From Antonospora locustae (lineage: Eukaryota; Microsporidia), in assembly GCA_007674295.1 (NCBI GenBank), contig CM017448.1:124001-188000 (forward strand): a DNA stretch of 64,000 nt. Direction: 5' to 3'. A model generated the notes under the pieces. It worked only from the letters and a program-made list of their open reading frames with translations. It was not told where the DNA came from and ran no database searches. This document shows, in pieces, positions 54,189 through 63,533 of this stretch. How positions within the stretch are numbered: the first letter of the stretch is position 1; every line of letters starts with the position of its first letter. The position numbers and the translations under genes are program-made.

Positions 54189-54623
54189 TCAAAAGCGTGA
54201 AGGCAGCACCATGGGGTTTCCTTGCAAAAACAGAACATTTTGCGTTTCCTTGTAATCTTTGATATCCTCTTTGCTTCTCCAATAAACAAATGTGACATCA
54301 AATCCATCAAAACGATGTATATCCTTTACAGAATTTATAAAAAAGAAATACTTTGCATTCTTGTCCTGAATACCATACTTAAGTGAAATTTCCTGCGTGT
54401 TTCTTGGAACCTGTTCACAAACATCAGTATTTGCTGTGTACTTCAGCGAGTAGTCCTTGAGCGTGGGCACTGTTCTTACGTCTTCTCCCCTGCATATTCT
54501 GAATAAAGTCCTTGTCTTGTAGGATCCACGGGGACCCACAAACACTACTCTTTTTCTAGGTCTTCGCTTGCGAATAACAAAAAAAAGCACAATTAGCACA
54601 AGAGGAATCAGAATGAACAGCAT
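54189..54623 (-). CDS. SRP receptor beta subunit, strongly reduced GTPase
   Basis: 144 residues: an N-terminal membrane helix (about 2-18), basic spacer, then a P-loop GPRGSYKT at 30-37, consistent with SR-beta (Srp102), which anchors SR-alpha at the ER. The later GTPase motifs are hard to find. There is no DxxG where expected and no NKxD, the corresponding strand reading TFVYWRSKED. Yeast SR-beta has 244 residues, so about 100 are missing. CCCC abuts the ATG. A different membrane-anchored P-loop protein is possible. Confidence 0.68.
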   Translation of the reverse strand: MLFILIPLVLIVLFFVIRKRRPRKRVVFVGPRGSYKTRTLFRICRGEDVRTVPTLKDYSLKYTANTDVCEQVPRNTQEISLKYGIQDKNAKYFFFINSVKDIHRFDGFDVTFVYWRSKEDIKDYKETQNVLFLQGNPMVLPSRF

Positions 54624-54784
54624 GGGGTGATTTTATATCTGCATACTATCCTCTCAGAACCAATACAATTCTCGTTAGAGGAGTGCACATGTGCATCATG
54701 CATGCCATGGTTGCTCGCATGTTGCCAACAGATACACTTGGTCTGCAGCTTTCATAGGCCGAAGTACACCGCAAGCTACAGTCA

Positions 54785-54787
54785 CCC
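54785..54787 (+). promoter_or_regulatory. CCC start motif deciding the Cdc16 start
   Basis: Two bases before the ATG at 54790. The longer reading frame has only a GTG and an unconserved N-terminus. Confidence 0.65.
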
Positions 54788-54789
54788 TT

Positions 54790-56208
54790 ATGTGCGATGC
54801 TCTAGAGACGTTGGGATGCTATATTTCGGAGGGCTTTTACTGGTCAGCTCTTCTTCTTGGAGAATACCTCTACAACAAAGAGAACTCCATCAAAGTATTG
54901 CACACCATAGTAGAAGCGATGTACGGTCTAGGATTTTACGAACGATGTATCAATGTGATTGAAAGCAACGAGGAGCTGCAGGAATACTACGAGATGTGTA
55001 AAATTTATCTGCAGTCTATCAGCAAAATGAGAGGAAACAGAGGAAGAAGACAGACCCGTAATATCAAAATGCTTATTGAGAGGCCAAAAAAGAGGCTGAG
55101 AGCCTCAAACATCTGTATATCTCAGGAGTCTGTAATAAGGTTCTACGAATCAAGATGTACAGAAGATCCACAGAAACATTTAATTGAGTCATTTCTTATG
55201 GATCCTCGCAACCTTGAAGCACTGTTTTTTCTGAAGGTAAACAGCCTCATGAACGACCAGGAACTGATTGGAATACTGTCACAGTCAAACGTCAGATGGT
55301 GCGAGGAGCACTTTTACACAATTTTGTTCAGTAAGAGTTCCATCAGAGAGAAATTCAGTCCGATTTCGTTTTTGAATTCAGCTAAAGAATTGTATTTGCA
55401 GAGAAACGGCGTTGACTTGTTTGCCCTGGGAATCTACATGATACAGTTATACAAGGAAAGCGAGTACTCATACTTCATTCTTGGTCTCTACTACCTTTAT
55501 AAAAACAATTATGAAGAATCAAAAAAATGTTTTTACAAGACACTCAAAATAAACGACCGATTTGGACGAGGATGGATATGTCTTGGAATATCGTACTCAG
55601 GTCTTAAGGAATGCATCAACGCTCTGGAATGCTTTACAAACGCACAGCAGCAAATGCCCGGATCAAGCTTGCCCTCTCTTTACTTAGGATTTGAGTACCA
55701 CAAAATGAACAACCTGGAGCAGGCTGAGATTTGGTACAGAAAATCGCTTAGCATGGAGCAAAACGCAATAGTAGTTCAGCGCTACTCTGCGTTTCTTATA
55801 TCTAATGAAAAGTATAGCGAAGCTCTAGAACTTTTGTCGTACACGAGCAGTGAAATAGAGAACAGATATCTTCGAAACCAGGCATCGCTGAATCTATTGA
55901 GGTGCTTCTGCAATCTTTTTACAGGAAAAATATCCCACGCACAAATGCACTTGAGTAAGTGTGAGCACGATTGGCGGTACTTTGCTACAAGCGGATTTAT
56001 CAAACATATACAAAACGAGGCTGAAGAAGCCTCGTATGACTATCACCAGGCCCTGATACGTACAAGACACAACAGTGTTGTAGAGGATCTACTGAACCAC
56101 GCAGTTGATGTAATGGCGGGTGTGGAAGAGAACACTGCATTTAACTATGCATCCGATCTCTTCGAGGCATTGGACCTAAAGTCCCTGTCAATAAGCTTTA
56201 TAGAGTAA
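54790..56208 (+). CDS. CDC16: anaphase-promoting complex subunit Cdc16 (APC6)
   Basis: TPR scaffold of the APC/C ubiquitin ligase. 472 residues, mostly TPRs. The segment RFGRGWICLGISYSGLKECI, FTNAQQQMPGSSLPSLYLGFEYHKMNN and the next repeat match the Cdc16 signature (GCHLPMLYIGLEY...NN). Yeast has 840 residues, so N- and C-terminal low-complexity parts are gone. The longer frame begins at GTG. A CCC run two bases before the ATG at 54790 supports the inner start. Cdc23 and Cdc27 share TPRs, but the LPSLYLGFEY block favours Cdc16. Confidence 0.86.
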   Translation: MCDALETLGCYISEGFYWSALLLGEYLYNKENSIKVLHTIVEAMYGLGFYERCINVIESNEELQEYYEMCKIYLQSISKMRGNRGRRQTRNIKMLIERPKKRLRASNICISQESVIRFYESRCTEDPQKHLIESFLMDPRNLEALFFLKVNSLMNDQELIGILSQSNVRWCEEHFYTILFSKSSIREKFSPISFLNSAKELYLQRNGVDLFALGIYMIQLYKESEYSYFILGLYYLYKNNYEESKKCFYKTLKINDRFGRGWICLGISYSGLKECINALECFTNAQQQMPGSSLPSLYLGFEYHKMNNLEQAEIWYRKSLSMEQNAIVVQRYSAFLISNEKYSEALELLSYTSSEIENRYLRNQASLNLLRCFCNLFTGKISHAQMHLSKCEHDWRYFATSGFIKHIQNEAEEASYDYHQALIRTRHNSVVEDLLNHAVDVMAGVEENTAFNYASDLFEALDLKSLSISFIE

Positions 56209-56334
56209 TGCAAGTCGAAAAGAAACTACACTTATTTCATGATGTTGTTAATGAGTACACGATGTGGGTTATGCTTGCCACTGGCTGTTTACTATCAACA
56301 TTTCTTATAAGATCTACAACTAGAAAACAACCCC

Positions 56335-56937
56335 ATGCACACAGAAGCTTGCAGTGAAATCATGGTTGCGTTAGACATAAATGGTACTCTTCTCAAGAGA
56401 ATTCATAAGAGCAAGAAAATGGAGATAGGTACTGGTTTTCACGGAGGTAATTTATGTAAAATGCTGCACAACCATGTAGTGTACTACAGACCGTATCTTC
56501 GGGAGTTGGGTGAATTTCTTAGTCTCAATCGCATAAGGTATGTATTCTGGTCCACAATGCAGAGGCACAATACGCTGCTCTATGCAAAGTCTCTTGAGGA
56601 TTTTGGCCTTACCGAGTATTTAAAGTGCTATGACGAGTCACACTGCAAAACAGGGATCACAAGGGGAAGCATAAAGGCTAAAAAATGGTTAAAAGACCTA
56701 AAAGTGCTGTCAGATGTGCATAACATTTCTTTGGATAACTGTGTGCTAGTCGATGACAATGTTCTTAAAAGCACTGAGGGCTGCAATTTCATTCAAGTGA
56801 AGGAGTATGACCCAAATATGCCAGATAGAGAGTTGCTGCAGCTAATTGAGAAGCTCAAAGAGTTTGTAAAAAAAAGACAGAGAAAGGGCGATGTGCATGC
56901 ACATGCTTCAAAGAGCAAAGTCCTCTATCAAGATTAG
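56335..56937 (+). CDS. FCP1/UBLCP1-like HAD phosphatase homologue with altered catalytic motif
   Basis: 200 residues of the HAD-type CTD-phosphatase (NIF) domain. The usual DxDxT/V nucleophile motif reads LDINGTLL: Asp14 is kept but the second Asp, the general acid/base, is Asn16. Later motifs are present: YRPYLRELGEFLS, FWSTMQ (motif II), a lysine near 117, and VDDN at 139-142 (motif III). Spacing and the tail resemble UBLCP1, but no ubiquitin-like domain is attached. CCCC abuts the ATG. It may be a pseudophosphatase or use altered chemistry. The stop overlaps the convergent Nob1 gene by four bases. Confidence 0.78.
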   Translation: MHTEACSEIMVALDINGTLLKRIHKSKKMEIGTGFHGGNLCKMLHNHVVYYRPYLRELGEFLSLNRIRYVFWSTMQRHNTLLYAKSLEDFGLTEYLKCYDESHCKTGITRGSIKAKKWLKDLKVLSDVHNISLDNCVLVDDNVLKSTEGCNFIQVKEYDPNMPDRELLQLIEKLKEFVKKRQRKGDVHAHASKSKVLYQD

Positions 56938-57623
56938 GTCTGAAATGAGCCATACCCCGATAAATCCTTGTAAAGAGTCTTCTCTCTCTGCCTTTTCTGT
57001 TTTTCATAAAGTTCATACTCCCTCTGATCAGCACTTCTTATCACCACTCCATTTGCGCCTTTTAAAGTCTTGTGCTTGGGTTTGAAGTTTTTCTTCAAGT
57101 GTAGTTTCCATCCATCGTCCATCTGCGTAACTGCAACACGTGTCAATGTCTGATATCCGCACCTTTTGCAAAAGTCTGTGTATGTATCATACATCGAAAA
57201 GCACGCATAGCATCGTATTTTGTATGTTCTGGGCCGGATTGTGTTACTAGCTGCTATATTCAAGTGCCTCAATGCCTCTAAGATTCCCCTATCCTCGGTT
57301 ACGCATAGTACTGCGTGACGAGTTGTCCGAGAGTCTATCCATACATCAAAAACTTGCTCGTTTAGCTCTAAGCAGAGAGCAATGAGAGAGACATCCGCAT
57401 CGCTCAAGAACAGGTTCTTTCCACGAATAGCAGACATTACCTTCTGTACAAAGCATGGATCAGGATCTCTAATATCAATTTTGTACAAATGCAGTGCTGC
57501 AGTATTTTTTGCATTTGCGTCTCTGAGTTCTTTCCACACAAGCGAGGTAGTGTATCCATGGTCATACTTGTACTCGCTGAGTCTTCCATTTATAAAACAA
57601 TTCGCATCTATAACAGCAAGCAT
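56934..57623 (-). CDS. NOB1: Nob1, 20S pre-rRNA endonuclease (PIN plus zinc ribbon)
   Basis: PIN-domain nuclease that makes the final cut at site D of 18S rRNA. 229 residues: the PIN domain has Asp6 in VIDANCF and LSDADVSLIAL at 74-83. A zinc ribbon with C138/C141 and C152/C155 follows, then the KLHLKKNFKPKHKT basic region typical of Nob1. Yeast has 459 residues. CCCC abuts the ATG. Dim1 and Rrp41 in the same window act on the same pathway. Confidence 0.94.
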   Translation of the reverse strand: MLAVIDANCFINGRLSEYKYDHGYTTSLVWKELRDANAKNTAALHLYKIDIRDPDPCFVQKVMSAIRGKNLFLSDADVSLIALCLELNEQVFDVWIDSRTTRHAVLCVTEDRGILEALRHLNIAASNTIRPRTYKIRCYACFSMYDTYTDFCKRCGYQTLTRVAVTQMDDGWKLHLKKNFKPKHKTLKGANGVVIRSADQREYELYEKQKRQREKTLYKDLSGYGSFQT

Positions 57624-57713
57624 GGGGAGCGATTAGCTGCAGAATAGCTATGGGTTCTTAAATAAAAATGCTTGCATGCACAGTTTCATTGTACAATAAC
57701 CCCGCCTGCGTTG

Positions 57714-59072
57714 ATGAGTGATTTTGAAAGTGCTCTTGAGAAAATTAAAAACCTCGAAAGAATAATTGAAAAACAAAATATACTTATTGATGCATTGGTG
57801 GAGCAAAATAGATCACTAAAAGCCAAAGAAAAAAACAGCGAGGACGTTGCAATGTATATAAGCTCGATTGCATTGGAGAAAAGCGAAGTTAAGCAGAACA
57901 CATACCATGAGCAGTGCCAAAAACAGAGCTACACGATACCTGGTATTGATTCTGGCTTCCAAAATGCAATGCCCGAAAGCATTACAAAAAAGATCAATAC
58001 AGCAGATGTGCAGGCAATAAACTGTGAAATAGATGAGAGGCGTGACGAAAGGAAAGACTTCTACGATAAGTGTGTTCCTGAAAGGCAAAACGACCATATC
58101 CTCGTAGCAGAAGCTGCTGATCAAATACTGATGTTTCTGGAAAAGAAGCATGAAAAAAGCATGCCCTTCAAGCCAAACTTTAGCTTTAAAGAATTTGTGA
58201 CATATTGCACACATATGAACTATGATATAAAAGCAGAATTCAGTAAGATCAAGGTAGGTTGCGGAGTCAGAAGCTATCTGTGTACAAATGAAAAGGCTTT
58301 TGTGTATTATGTAACGGAAAACATAAACGATATGAGTCTAGATGAGGCATTCTGTACATTGTTGATCCTATCCAGAGTGATAGATCGCACTGTAAAAATA
58401 GCAGTGATGTACAATCTACTACAGTCATTGGACAACCAATATCTACTGCTACATCTGGCTTTTTCGGTACTGAATGGAGAAGTGTTGGGCAGTTCTGCTG
58501 TGGAGATAACACTGAGAAAAATACTGTGTTTCCAGCTAGCCATTGACAGTGATGTGTTTCGAGATTCCAGAATCAAAGAAGCCCTGAGACATATTTCAGT
58601 GTCTCTTTCTCTATCTCCTGAGAAGGAGGATTTGGCTAAGCATGTTATAAACATAGTTGAAAACATGGACTTTCGCGCACATACAATGGGTGCGGAAAAC
58701 ATAGACGAGATTGTATCTATTCAGATGGTATGCATGTTTTTTGACTGGGAATGGTCTTTTGACTTTCTGATTCGCAAGTATCTGTTTCAGAAAACTGGCT
58801 GCAGAGACATGAAGTCTGTCTACTTGATGGGCACCGTAGCATCAATGGGTTTAGCTCTTGTGGGAAGACACGATAGTGTAGCAATAGTATTTGACGAGCT
58901 TAGGAGGTACATGCATCAAAATGACGTCGATATTGGCGCGATTTGCTACTACTTTGTGAAAAGACTTGACCCCAAAGCGGCCTATAAGTGGATTCGCACC
59001 AACAGAAGGTACATAGAGGAAAGAGCTGTCATTAACATAAAAAGCCTGCTAGAAGACCCTGTAGTGTTTTAG
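57714..59072 (+). CDS. hypothetical protein, N-terminal coiled coil and helical C-terminus
   Basis: 452 residues. Residues 3-45 form a short coiled coil (KIKNLERIIEKQNILIDALVEQN). A polar linker follows, then from about 130 to the end a compact alpha-helical region rich in L, I, V and aromatic residues. I recognise no family. The open frame begins at TTG, but CCCC at about -13 supports the ATG at 57714. The layout loosely recalls mRNA-export or nuclear-pore scaffold proteins, without a motif to decide. It is co-directional with TAF4, 54 bp apart. Confidence 0.65.
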   Translation: MSDFESALEKIKNLERIIEKQNILIDALVEQNRSLKAKEKNSEDVAMYISSIALEKSEVKQNTYHEQCQKQSYTIPGIDSGFQNAMPESITKKINTADVQAINCEIDERRDERKDFYDKCVPERQNDHILVAEAADQILMFLEKKHEKSMPFKPNFSFKEFVTYCTHMNYDIKAEFSKIKVGCGVRSYLCTNEKAFVYYVTENINDMSLDEAFCTLLILSRVIDRTVKIAVMYNLLQSLDNQYLLLHLAFSVLNGEVLGSSAVEITLRKILCFQLAIDSDVFRDSRIKEALRHISVSLSLSPEKEDLAKHVINIVENMDFRAHTMGAENIDEIVSIQMVCMFFDWEWSFDFLIRKYLFQKTGCRDMKSVYLMGTVASMGLALVGRHDSVAIVFDELRRYMHQNDVDIGAICYYFVKRLDPKAAYKWIRTNRRYIEERAVINIKSLLEDPVVF

Positions 59073-59126
59073 ATGGCTCTAAAGAGTTGAGTTTCGAATG
59101 AAGAATATTATTTCGTCAGCCCCGAT

Positions 59127-60056
59127 ATGATAAATACCAAATTTTTAGAGAGCTTGAGCCCAAACGTAAAGAGCAAAATCAAAAGTGCCTATCAGTCTGT
59201 TGCAAACAACCATATATCGCCCACAGACTTTTTTGATATGTGCCACCAACTGCTTTCCCCTGGAGAGTTTGCATGTTTGTTTGCTCGAAAGGAACACTCG
59301 CCAGAGCAGAAGCCCGATGATATAAAGACAGAGTACCTGCAGGATGTCATGCAGTACTCAGGAGTAGACCTAAAGCAGGAAGCAGAGAACATTGTAAAGG
59401 AAAGCGAAAACTATGTTGGGTATAGCTACAATACACAGGAGGATCACAGAAACAACATAGAGTCGCTGATGAACACCAAGGTATTTACTGAGTTGGTGAC
59501 AAAGATATGCCGAGCAAGAAGACTTGCAGTTGGCCCGGGAGTGTATCATGTTTTGTTTCTGGCAGTTCGAAGGAAGATATTTGATCTTTACGAGAAGATG
59601 ATTGATGCTAGCAAAATAAGAGTGGACGAAGACATCCAGAGTTACATTGTGAGAATCGATAACGATGTCCGTAGGCAGCTCTGGGTTCTGGAGCAGAACG
59701 AGAAGAAGGAATGTGAGAGACTAAAGATAGACAAAATGGAAACAGATGAAAAGAAGAAAATAAAAAGAGTGATTGAGGAGCGAGAGGACCTTCTCATCAA
59801 AAAACGTATGTCAAATACAGTAGCACTTGCTGCATTGGGCATTCAGCAGAAAAGCTGGATGAACACCGACGATGTAGATGTCCTTGAAAAGAACGACACA
59901 CAATTTCAGTCTCTCTACTCGCCTTTTAACGAAAAAAACCTTGAAAAAAAAGTCATAAACAGGCAGATCATGACTGAAGACTTTCTCTTTGTACTGGAAA
60001 ACGACAAAAGGTACAACAAATCTATATTTACTCTTCAGCAGTATTACAAACAGTGA
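59127..60056 (+). CDS. TAF4: TFIID subunit TAF4
   Basis: 309 residues matching the conserved C-terminal half of TAF4, the partner of TAF12. The histone-fold region has LQDVMQYSGVDLKQEAENI (family: D...M.GVNL.EE...I). It is followed by VGPGVYHVLFLAVRRKIFDLYEKM, a long charged helix, and NTVALAALGIQQKSW, matching the family's TALAAIG.RKK end. Yeast TAF4 has 388 residues. CCCC lies three bases before the ATG. It would work with TAF2, also in this window. Confidence 0.83.
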   Translation: MINTKFLESLSPNVKSKIKSAYQSVANNHISPTDFFDMCHQLLSPGEFACLFARKEHSPEQKPDDIKTEYLQDVMQYSGVDLKQEAENIVKESENYVGYSYNTQEDHRNNIESLMNTKVFTELVTKICRARRLAVGPGVYHVLFLAVRRKIFDLYEKMIDASKIRVDEDIQSYIVRIDNDVRRQLWVLEQNEKKECERLKIDKMETDEKKKIKRVIEEREDLLIKKRMSNTVALAALGIQQKSWMNTDDVDVLEKNDTQFQSLYSPFNEKNLEKKVINRQIMTEDFLFVLENDKRYNKSIFTLQQYYKQ

Positions 60057-60133
60057 CAGTTGTTCTTCCAGAGCTATGCAATCTGCCATTTGTCTATTTC
60101 ACAGAAGAGTCTGCCTGTATTGCTGCATGTGTA

Positions 60134-60460
60134 TTAGAAAAAAATATCATCATAAAATATGAAAACAAGAGTCATTGCGTCTAACATGAAGAAGCTAAGT
60201 GCCCAAAAAAAGAACTGGCTGCTTCTGTTTATCGTTGAGAAGCTGAACATGTAGAACCCGTGAAATGCAACAAACAGAAGATTTGCAAATGATTTTGTCT
60301 CGTAATCCCCGTTTATCAGCGGCTCTAATCCAACAATAATACATATTATACTGATAATAAATAATGCCACAGTAACTACAACCATTTTTGCTGTCCAGTT
60401 CAGCTGTTTTTTTTCGACTTCAACAACCCTTACGTTGTCTTGCTTCTGCTTGCCTAACAT
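60134..60460 (-). CDS. hypothetical membrane protein with about three helices
   Basis: 108 residues. Hydrophobic segments lie at about 24-44, 58-75 and 85-105, after a charged 20-residue N-terminus. No motif is decisive. The first two segments loosely recall the TMEM230/TMEM134 fold, but the conserved glycine and proline residues of that family are missing. There is no CCC run at the ATG. It is convergent with the TAF4 gene and divergent from the Cft2 gene, so it is flanked by complete genes on both sides. Confidence 0.6.
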   Translation of the reverse strand: MLGKQKQDNVRVVEVEKKQLNWTAKMVVVTVALFIISIICIIVGLEPLINGDYETKSFANLLFVAFHGFYMFSFSTINRSSQFFFWALSFFMLDAMTLVFIFYDDIFF

Positions 60461-60686
60461 GTTTGTGTTTTTCAGAAACTCTTATAAGTGTTTCACGTGA
60501 GGTGCAGACTGCATTGCAAGTGCTTTGTTGCCTCCTAGAAATCAAATCTGGATTGTTTGTGATGAGCATATCACCACTCTGAAGACGATGTGCATGGCTT
60601 CTGAAACACATTTTTCAAGCAGCAATTTGTCCTAGTTCTCTGGATCTCTTTTTTTCTTACAAGAACCAACTACAGGCACCCTCCCA

Positions 60687-62330
60687 ATGGCCATCATAAA
60701 ACGTCTTCTTGCTAAAGGGAAGTCGTGTCATATACACAAAACCGCCACGAAAAACCTCTGCTTTGAGCTGCCTGCAGAGCCCTACGGAAAGAAACACCAA
60801 ACCCCATCTTTTACGCGCCCACCTCGGCCTTTGAAGTTCTGCATTCCTAGAATTGACAACGAATCTCTTAGTGCTGTATTTGTTTCTTCATCAGACTCAC
60901 TTGGAATTTTTTTTCTGAAGAAAAACACGCCTGTATACATAACAGAACCAGTCTATGAGCAGCTAAAAATGAAGATAAAGCACTATGAAACTGTGAGCAC
61001 ACACTATGTAGACGAGAAGATGCAAAACTGCATGATAAGAGATATGAGCAGAGCAAGGTGCCCTGCGTTGATAAAGATAAATCTAAATCAAAGTTTCAAG
61101 TTTGACTCCATAGTCGTAAAGGCAATAAGTGCCGGAACTTTTCTTGGATGGACCAACTACTATGTAAAGGAGCAGTACTACTTTCTTTATGCGCGGTCTC
61201 TACTAATTGATACCAGGTTCGCTGCTCAGGCACCTGACGTGCCTGTAGATTTTTTGATTCTAAACAGAGATACAGACGCTAACTGTCTTGGGGAGTACAA
61301 ATGTCTGTGTGGCAAGGAGACAGAGCGGACTAAAATCACTGCAAACGTTCTTGAAGCACAGAATGACAACTCCCGTCTTAAGGTCAGAATTCTTACGAGC
61401 ACAGATGATGACACTCTAAACTCCCCGCTAGATGCCAAGAAGTTGCACTTTGGAATAGAAGCACTTACAGCTTATTTGAGCAAAAGCAGATCAGAAAAGG
61501 TAGCCGTGCTATGTGACTTTTCCACGCACTTTCTTGAAATAGCACTCCATGCATTTTATATTCTCAAAGACGTGCATATTTTCATCATGTGCAAGGAACT
61601 AGATGAGTACAAGCAGAGATTATCCTACATGGGTGAGTTTCTGAGCAGCTCTCTCCGGATGCGCATGTACAAAGGAACTGACCCACTTCCGCTATCTTTG
61701 TATACAAATCTTCATGTCATATCAGATACTTGCGAAATATCGCAGGAAAGCTATCTTTTGTTCACTGAGCTTAGTTTAAATCTTAGTAATCACGTTGTAC
61801 TAAGCATCAATTCTCTCAAGGGTCATCATTGCTTCTTTATTTCGTTTGAGACACCACTTCACATAATAAGAGAGAGGCTTAACGCCAGCATTGTTCTCAA
61901 CGAGGAATATTATAACACTACAAATAGATGCATTTTGCATGGAAATGGTGTCCTAAATGATGAAGACCTGTTTGCAGAGTTGATTGTAAAAAACATGGAC
62001 ACAGCAGAGTTCATGCATATGGATGCGGGAAAAAATTACTTCATAGATACTGAATCTGGCAAGGAAACTCTAGAAATTCAATGTTCAGACCTGGTGTATG
62101 CACAAAACGGTCAAGCGTGGGTCGAGGGAAACCTGGAATACACAGACAGATATGGTGGCGATATTTGCAGACTCATACTCACTGCAAAGACGCCAAAAAT
62201 TCGAGAGCTCTTTGCAAAGGAACAGTACTACTTCTTCAATGGGTTTTACGTGTTTCCAGAGTCTGGTTACAGAATAAATTTTGAAAAGCGTCCCTACATA
62301 GAAAAAGTAGAAGATTGTAGCTCTAGCTAG
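60687..62330 (+). CDS. CFT2: CPSF100/Cft2 3'-end processing factor (inactive metallo-beta-lactamase)
   Basis: 547 residues against 859 in yeast and 782 in human. The lactamase half has AVFVSSSDSLGIFFL and VYITEPVYEQLKM (family: .LLSHPD..HLGALPY, IYAT.PV). The HxHxDH ligands are gone, as in CPSF100 and INTS9. An ISAGTFLGWTNYYV block parallels AGH.IGGTIWKI. The end fits CPSF100 better than INTS9: AQNGQAWVEGNLEYTD (A..AWIDG.LD) then FFNGFYVFPESGYRINFEKRPYIEKVE (F.GGVLVCN..VAVRR). CCC lies one base before the ATG. Its catalytic partner CPSF73 is not in this window. Confidence 0.72.
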   Translation: MAIIKRLLAKGKSCHIHKTATKNLCFELPAEPYGKKHQTPSFTRPPRPLKFCIPRIDNESLSAVFVSSSDSLGIFFLKKNTPVYITEPVYEQLKMKIKHYETVSTHYVDEKMQNCMIRDMSRARCPALIKINLNQSFKFDSIVVKAISAGTFLGWTNYYVKEQYYFLYARSLLIDTRFAAQAPDVPVDFLILNRDTDANCLGEYKCLCGKETERTKITANVLEAQNDNSRLKVRILTSTDDDTLNSPLDAKKLHFGIEALTAYLSKSRSEKVAVLCDFSTHFLEIALHAFYILKDVHIFIMCKELDEYKQRLSYMGEFLSSSLRMRMYKGTDPLPLSLYTNLHVISDTCEISQESYLLFTELSLNLSNHVVLSINSLKGHHCFFISFETPLHIIRERLNASIVLNEEYYNTTNRCILHGNGVLNDEDLFAELIVKNMDTAEFMHMDAGKNYFIDTESGKETLEIQCSDLVYAQNGQAWVEGNLEYTDRYGGDICRLILTAKTPKIRELFAKEQYYFFNGFYVFPESGYRINFEKRPYIEKVEDCSSS

Positions 62331-62340
62331 ATAGTTGTGT

Positions 62341-62772
62341 TTATTTGAAAATGTTACTGTTTTGTATTAGCTCTACTAGATCTTCTGCCTCAAACCAATC
62401 ATCTCCCAGACCTTCAAATCCTGTAACCCAGTCGACAAAATATCCATCCTTAAAGAATGCAAGAAAAGGAAGTTCACTAATATACAACCTCCCTGCGACG
62501 AAATCGCACAAGTCAGCTCTGATTTTGTAGAACTCAATGCCAGAAAAGTTTCCACTGACTTTCTCTAGGTTGTGATTCATGATTTGGCATTTTCGAAATT
62601 CTGGCTTGTAAAAGTGAACAATCATGGTGTCCAATTTGGACTTCCTAACCAGTTCTTCTTCGCTTTTCAGCTCAATTAAACCACTCGACTCCTCACGTAG
62701 CTCTGATATTCGCTTTGCTTTATATTTTATAAAGACCTCATCATCCGATGGGAGTTCTGGAGTTTGAGCCAT
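62341..62772 (-). CDS. phosducin-like/TXNDC9 thioredoxin-fold protein
   Basis: 143 residues. An N-terminal helix (KYKAKRISELREE) precedes a thioredoxin fold lacking the CxxC pair: IVHFYKPEFRKCQIMNHNLEK, FYKIRADLCDFVAGRLYISELPFLAFFKDG and FVDWVTGFEGLG. These match TXNDC9/Plp1 (VCHFYR....CKI, LP.IALVKDG...DYVVGFDELGG). The family regulates CCT folding of tubulin and actin, complementing tubulin cofactor D in this window. Yeast Plp1 has 230 residues. No CCC run is at the ATG. Confidence 0.85.
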   Translation of the reverse strand: MAQTPELPSDDEVFIKYKAKRISELREESSGLIELKSEEELVRKSKLDTMIVHFYKPEFRKCQIMNHNLEKVSGNFSGIEFYKIRADLCDFVAGRLYISELPFLAFFKDGYFVDWVTGFEGLGDDWFEAEDLVELIQNSNIFK

Positions 62773-62877
62773 TCAGAAGAGCGGCTGCAACTTAAAATTT
62801 TTTAAGATAGCTCACTGAATGTTAATACAGCGAAAGCGAACTTGATACGTTTAGTTACAGTACACACATATACAAGC

Positions 62878-63318
62878 TTAGCATATCCAGAATACGTCCA
62901 TGATCTCTTGCGCTGAACCAGTGGACTCTGCACTTACAGAAGTGGTGTCGTATGCATACGCAATTTTGCTTGCCAATTCGTACAGAAAACCGCCTGAGAA
63001 GGCACATTTCCCATTTTCCTCTTCTGGATACCTTGTATTTCCCATGTAATAGATGGCTGCGTATAAAAAACCCGACTTACACATTTTTGTGATTTCCAGG
63101 AGCGTGTTTGCTGCTAGAGAAGCAAAAACAAATGCGGCTGCTGCCTTCATTTTTCCACATAGTGGGTATATGCATGCAAGAACCAAAGCTCTGTGTATAA
63201 ATAGTCCGTGGAAAAAAGAGTAGACGGACGTAGCTGCATATATAGAGAAAACACATGCTCTGTACAGCCACTGTGCCCATTTGACATCAGAAAACACCCT
63301 TGCTGCAGACTTCGTCAT
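62878..63318 (-). CDS. hypothetical membrane protein
   Basis: 146 residues with about three hydrophobic helices between residues 15 and 95 (WLYRACVFSIYAATSVYSFF, ALVLACIYPLC, AAAAFVFASLAANTLLEI), followed by a polar tail containing an SGGFLYELASKI segment. I recognise no family. The basic N-terminus and lack of a cleavable signal suggest a multi-pass membrane protein. The ATG lacks a tight CCC run. It is co-directional with the TXNDC9-like gene, 105 bp away. Confidence 0.6.
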   Translation of the reverse strand: MTKSAARVFSDVKWAQWLYRACVFSIYAATSVYSFFHGLFIHRALVLACIYPLCGKMKAAAAFVFASLAANTLLEITKMCKSGFLYAAIYYMGNTRYPEEENGKCAFSGGFLYELASKIAYAYDTTSVSAESTGSAQEIMDVFWIC

Positions 63319-63533
63319 GGAGGACTACCCAGTTTATAGAAATTCATTTTCTAGAAAATTTTGATGGACAACGTGACATTTCCTGCTTGGGAATACGGCA
63401 TCTAGCATTGACTAAATCTAAATCATTTTCGCCTGGATGCAGTTTGTAGTCTTTCCAGTGTGATTATCTATCAGGTACAGCACCAACATGTTCATCTAAA
63501 TGTAGATCTGCACATATTTAGAGATAGGCGTGT

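Noticed and set aside
60687..62330. INTS9 identity for the inactive lactamase protein
   Set aside because: The C-terminal strands fit CPSF100/Cft2 better than INTS9, although the lactamase part matches both.
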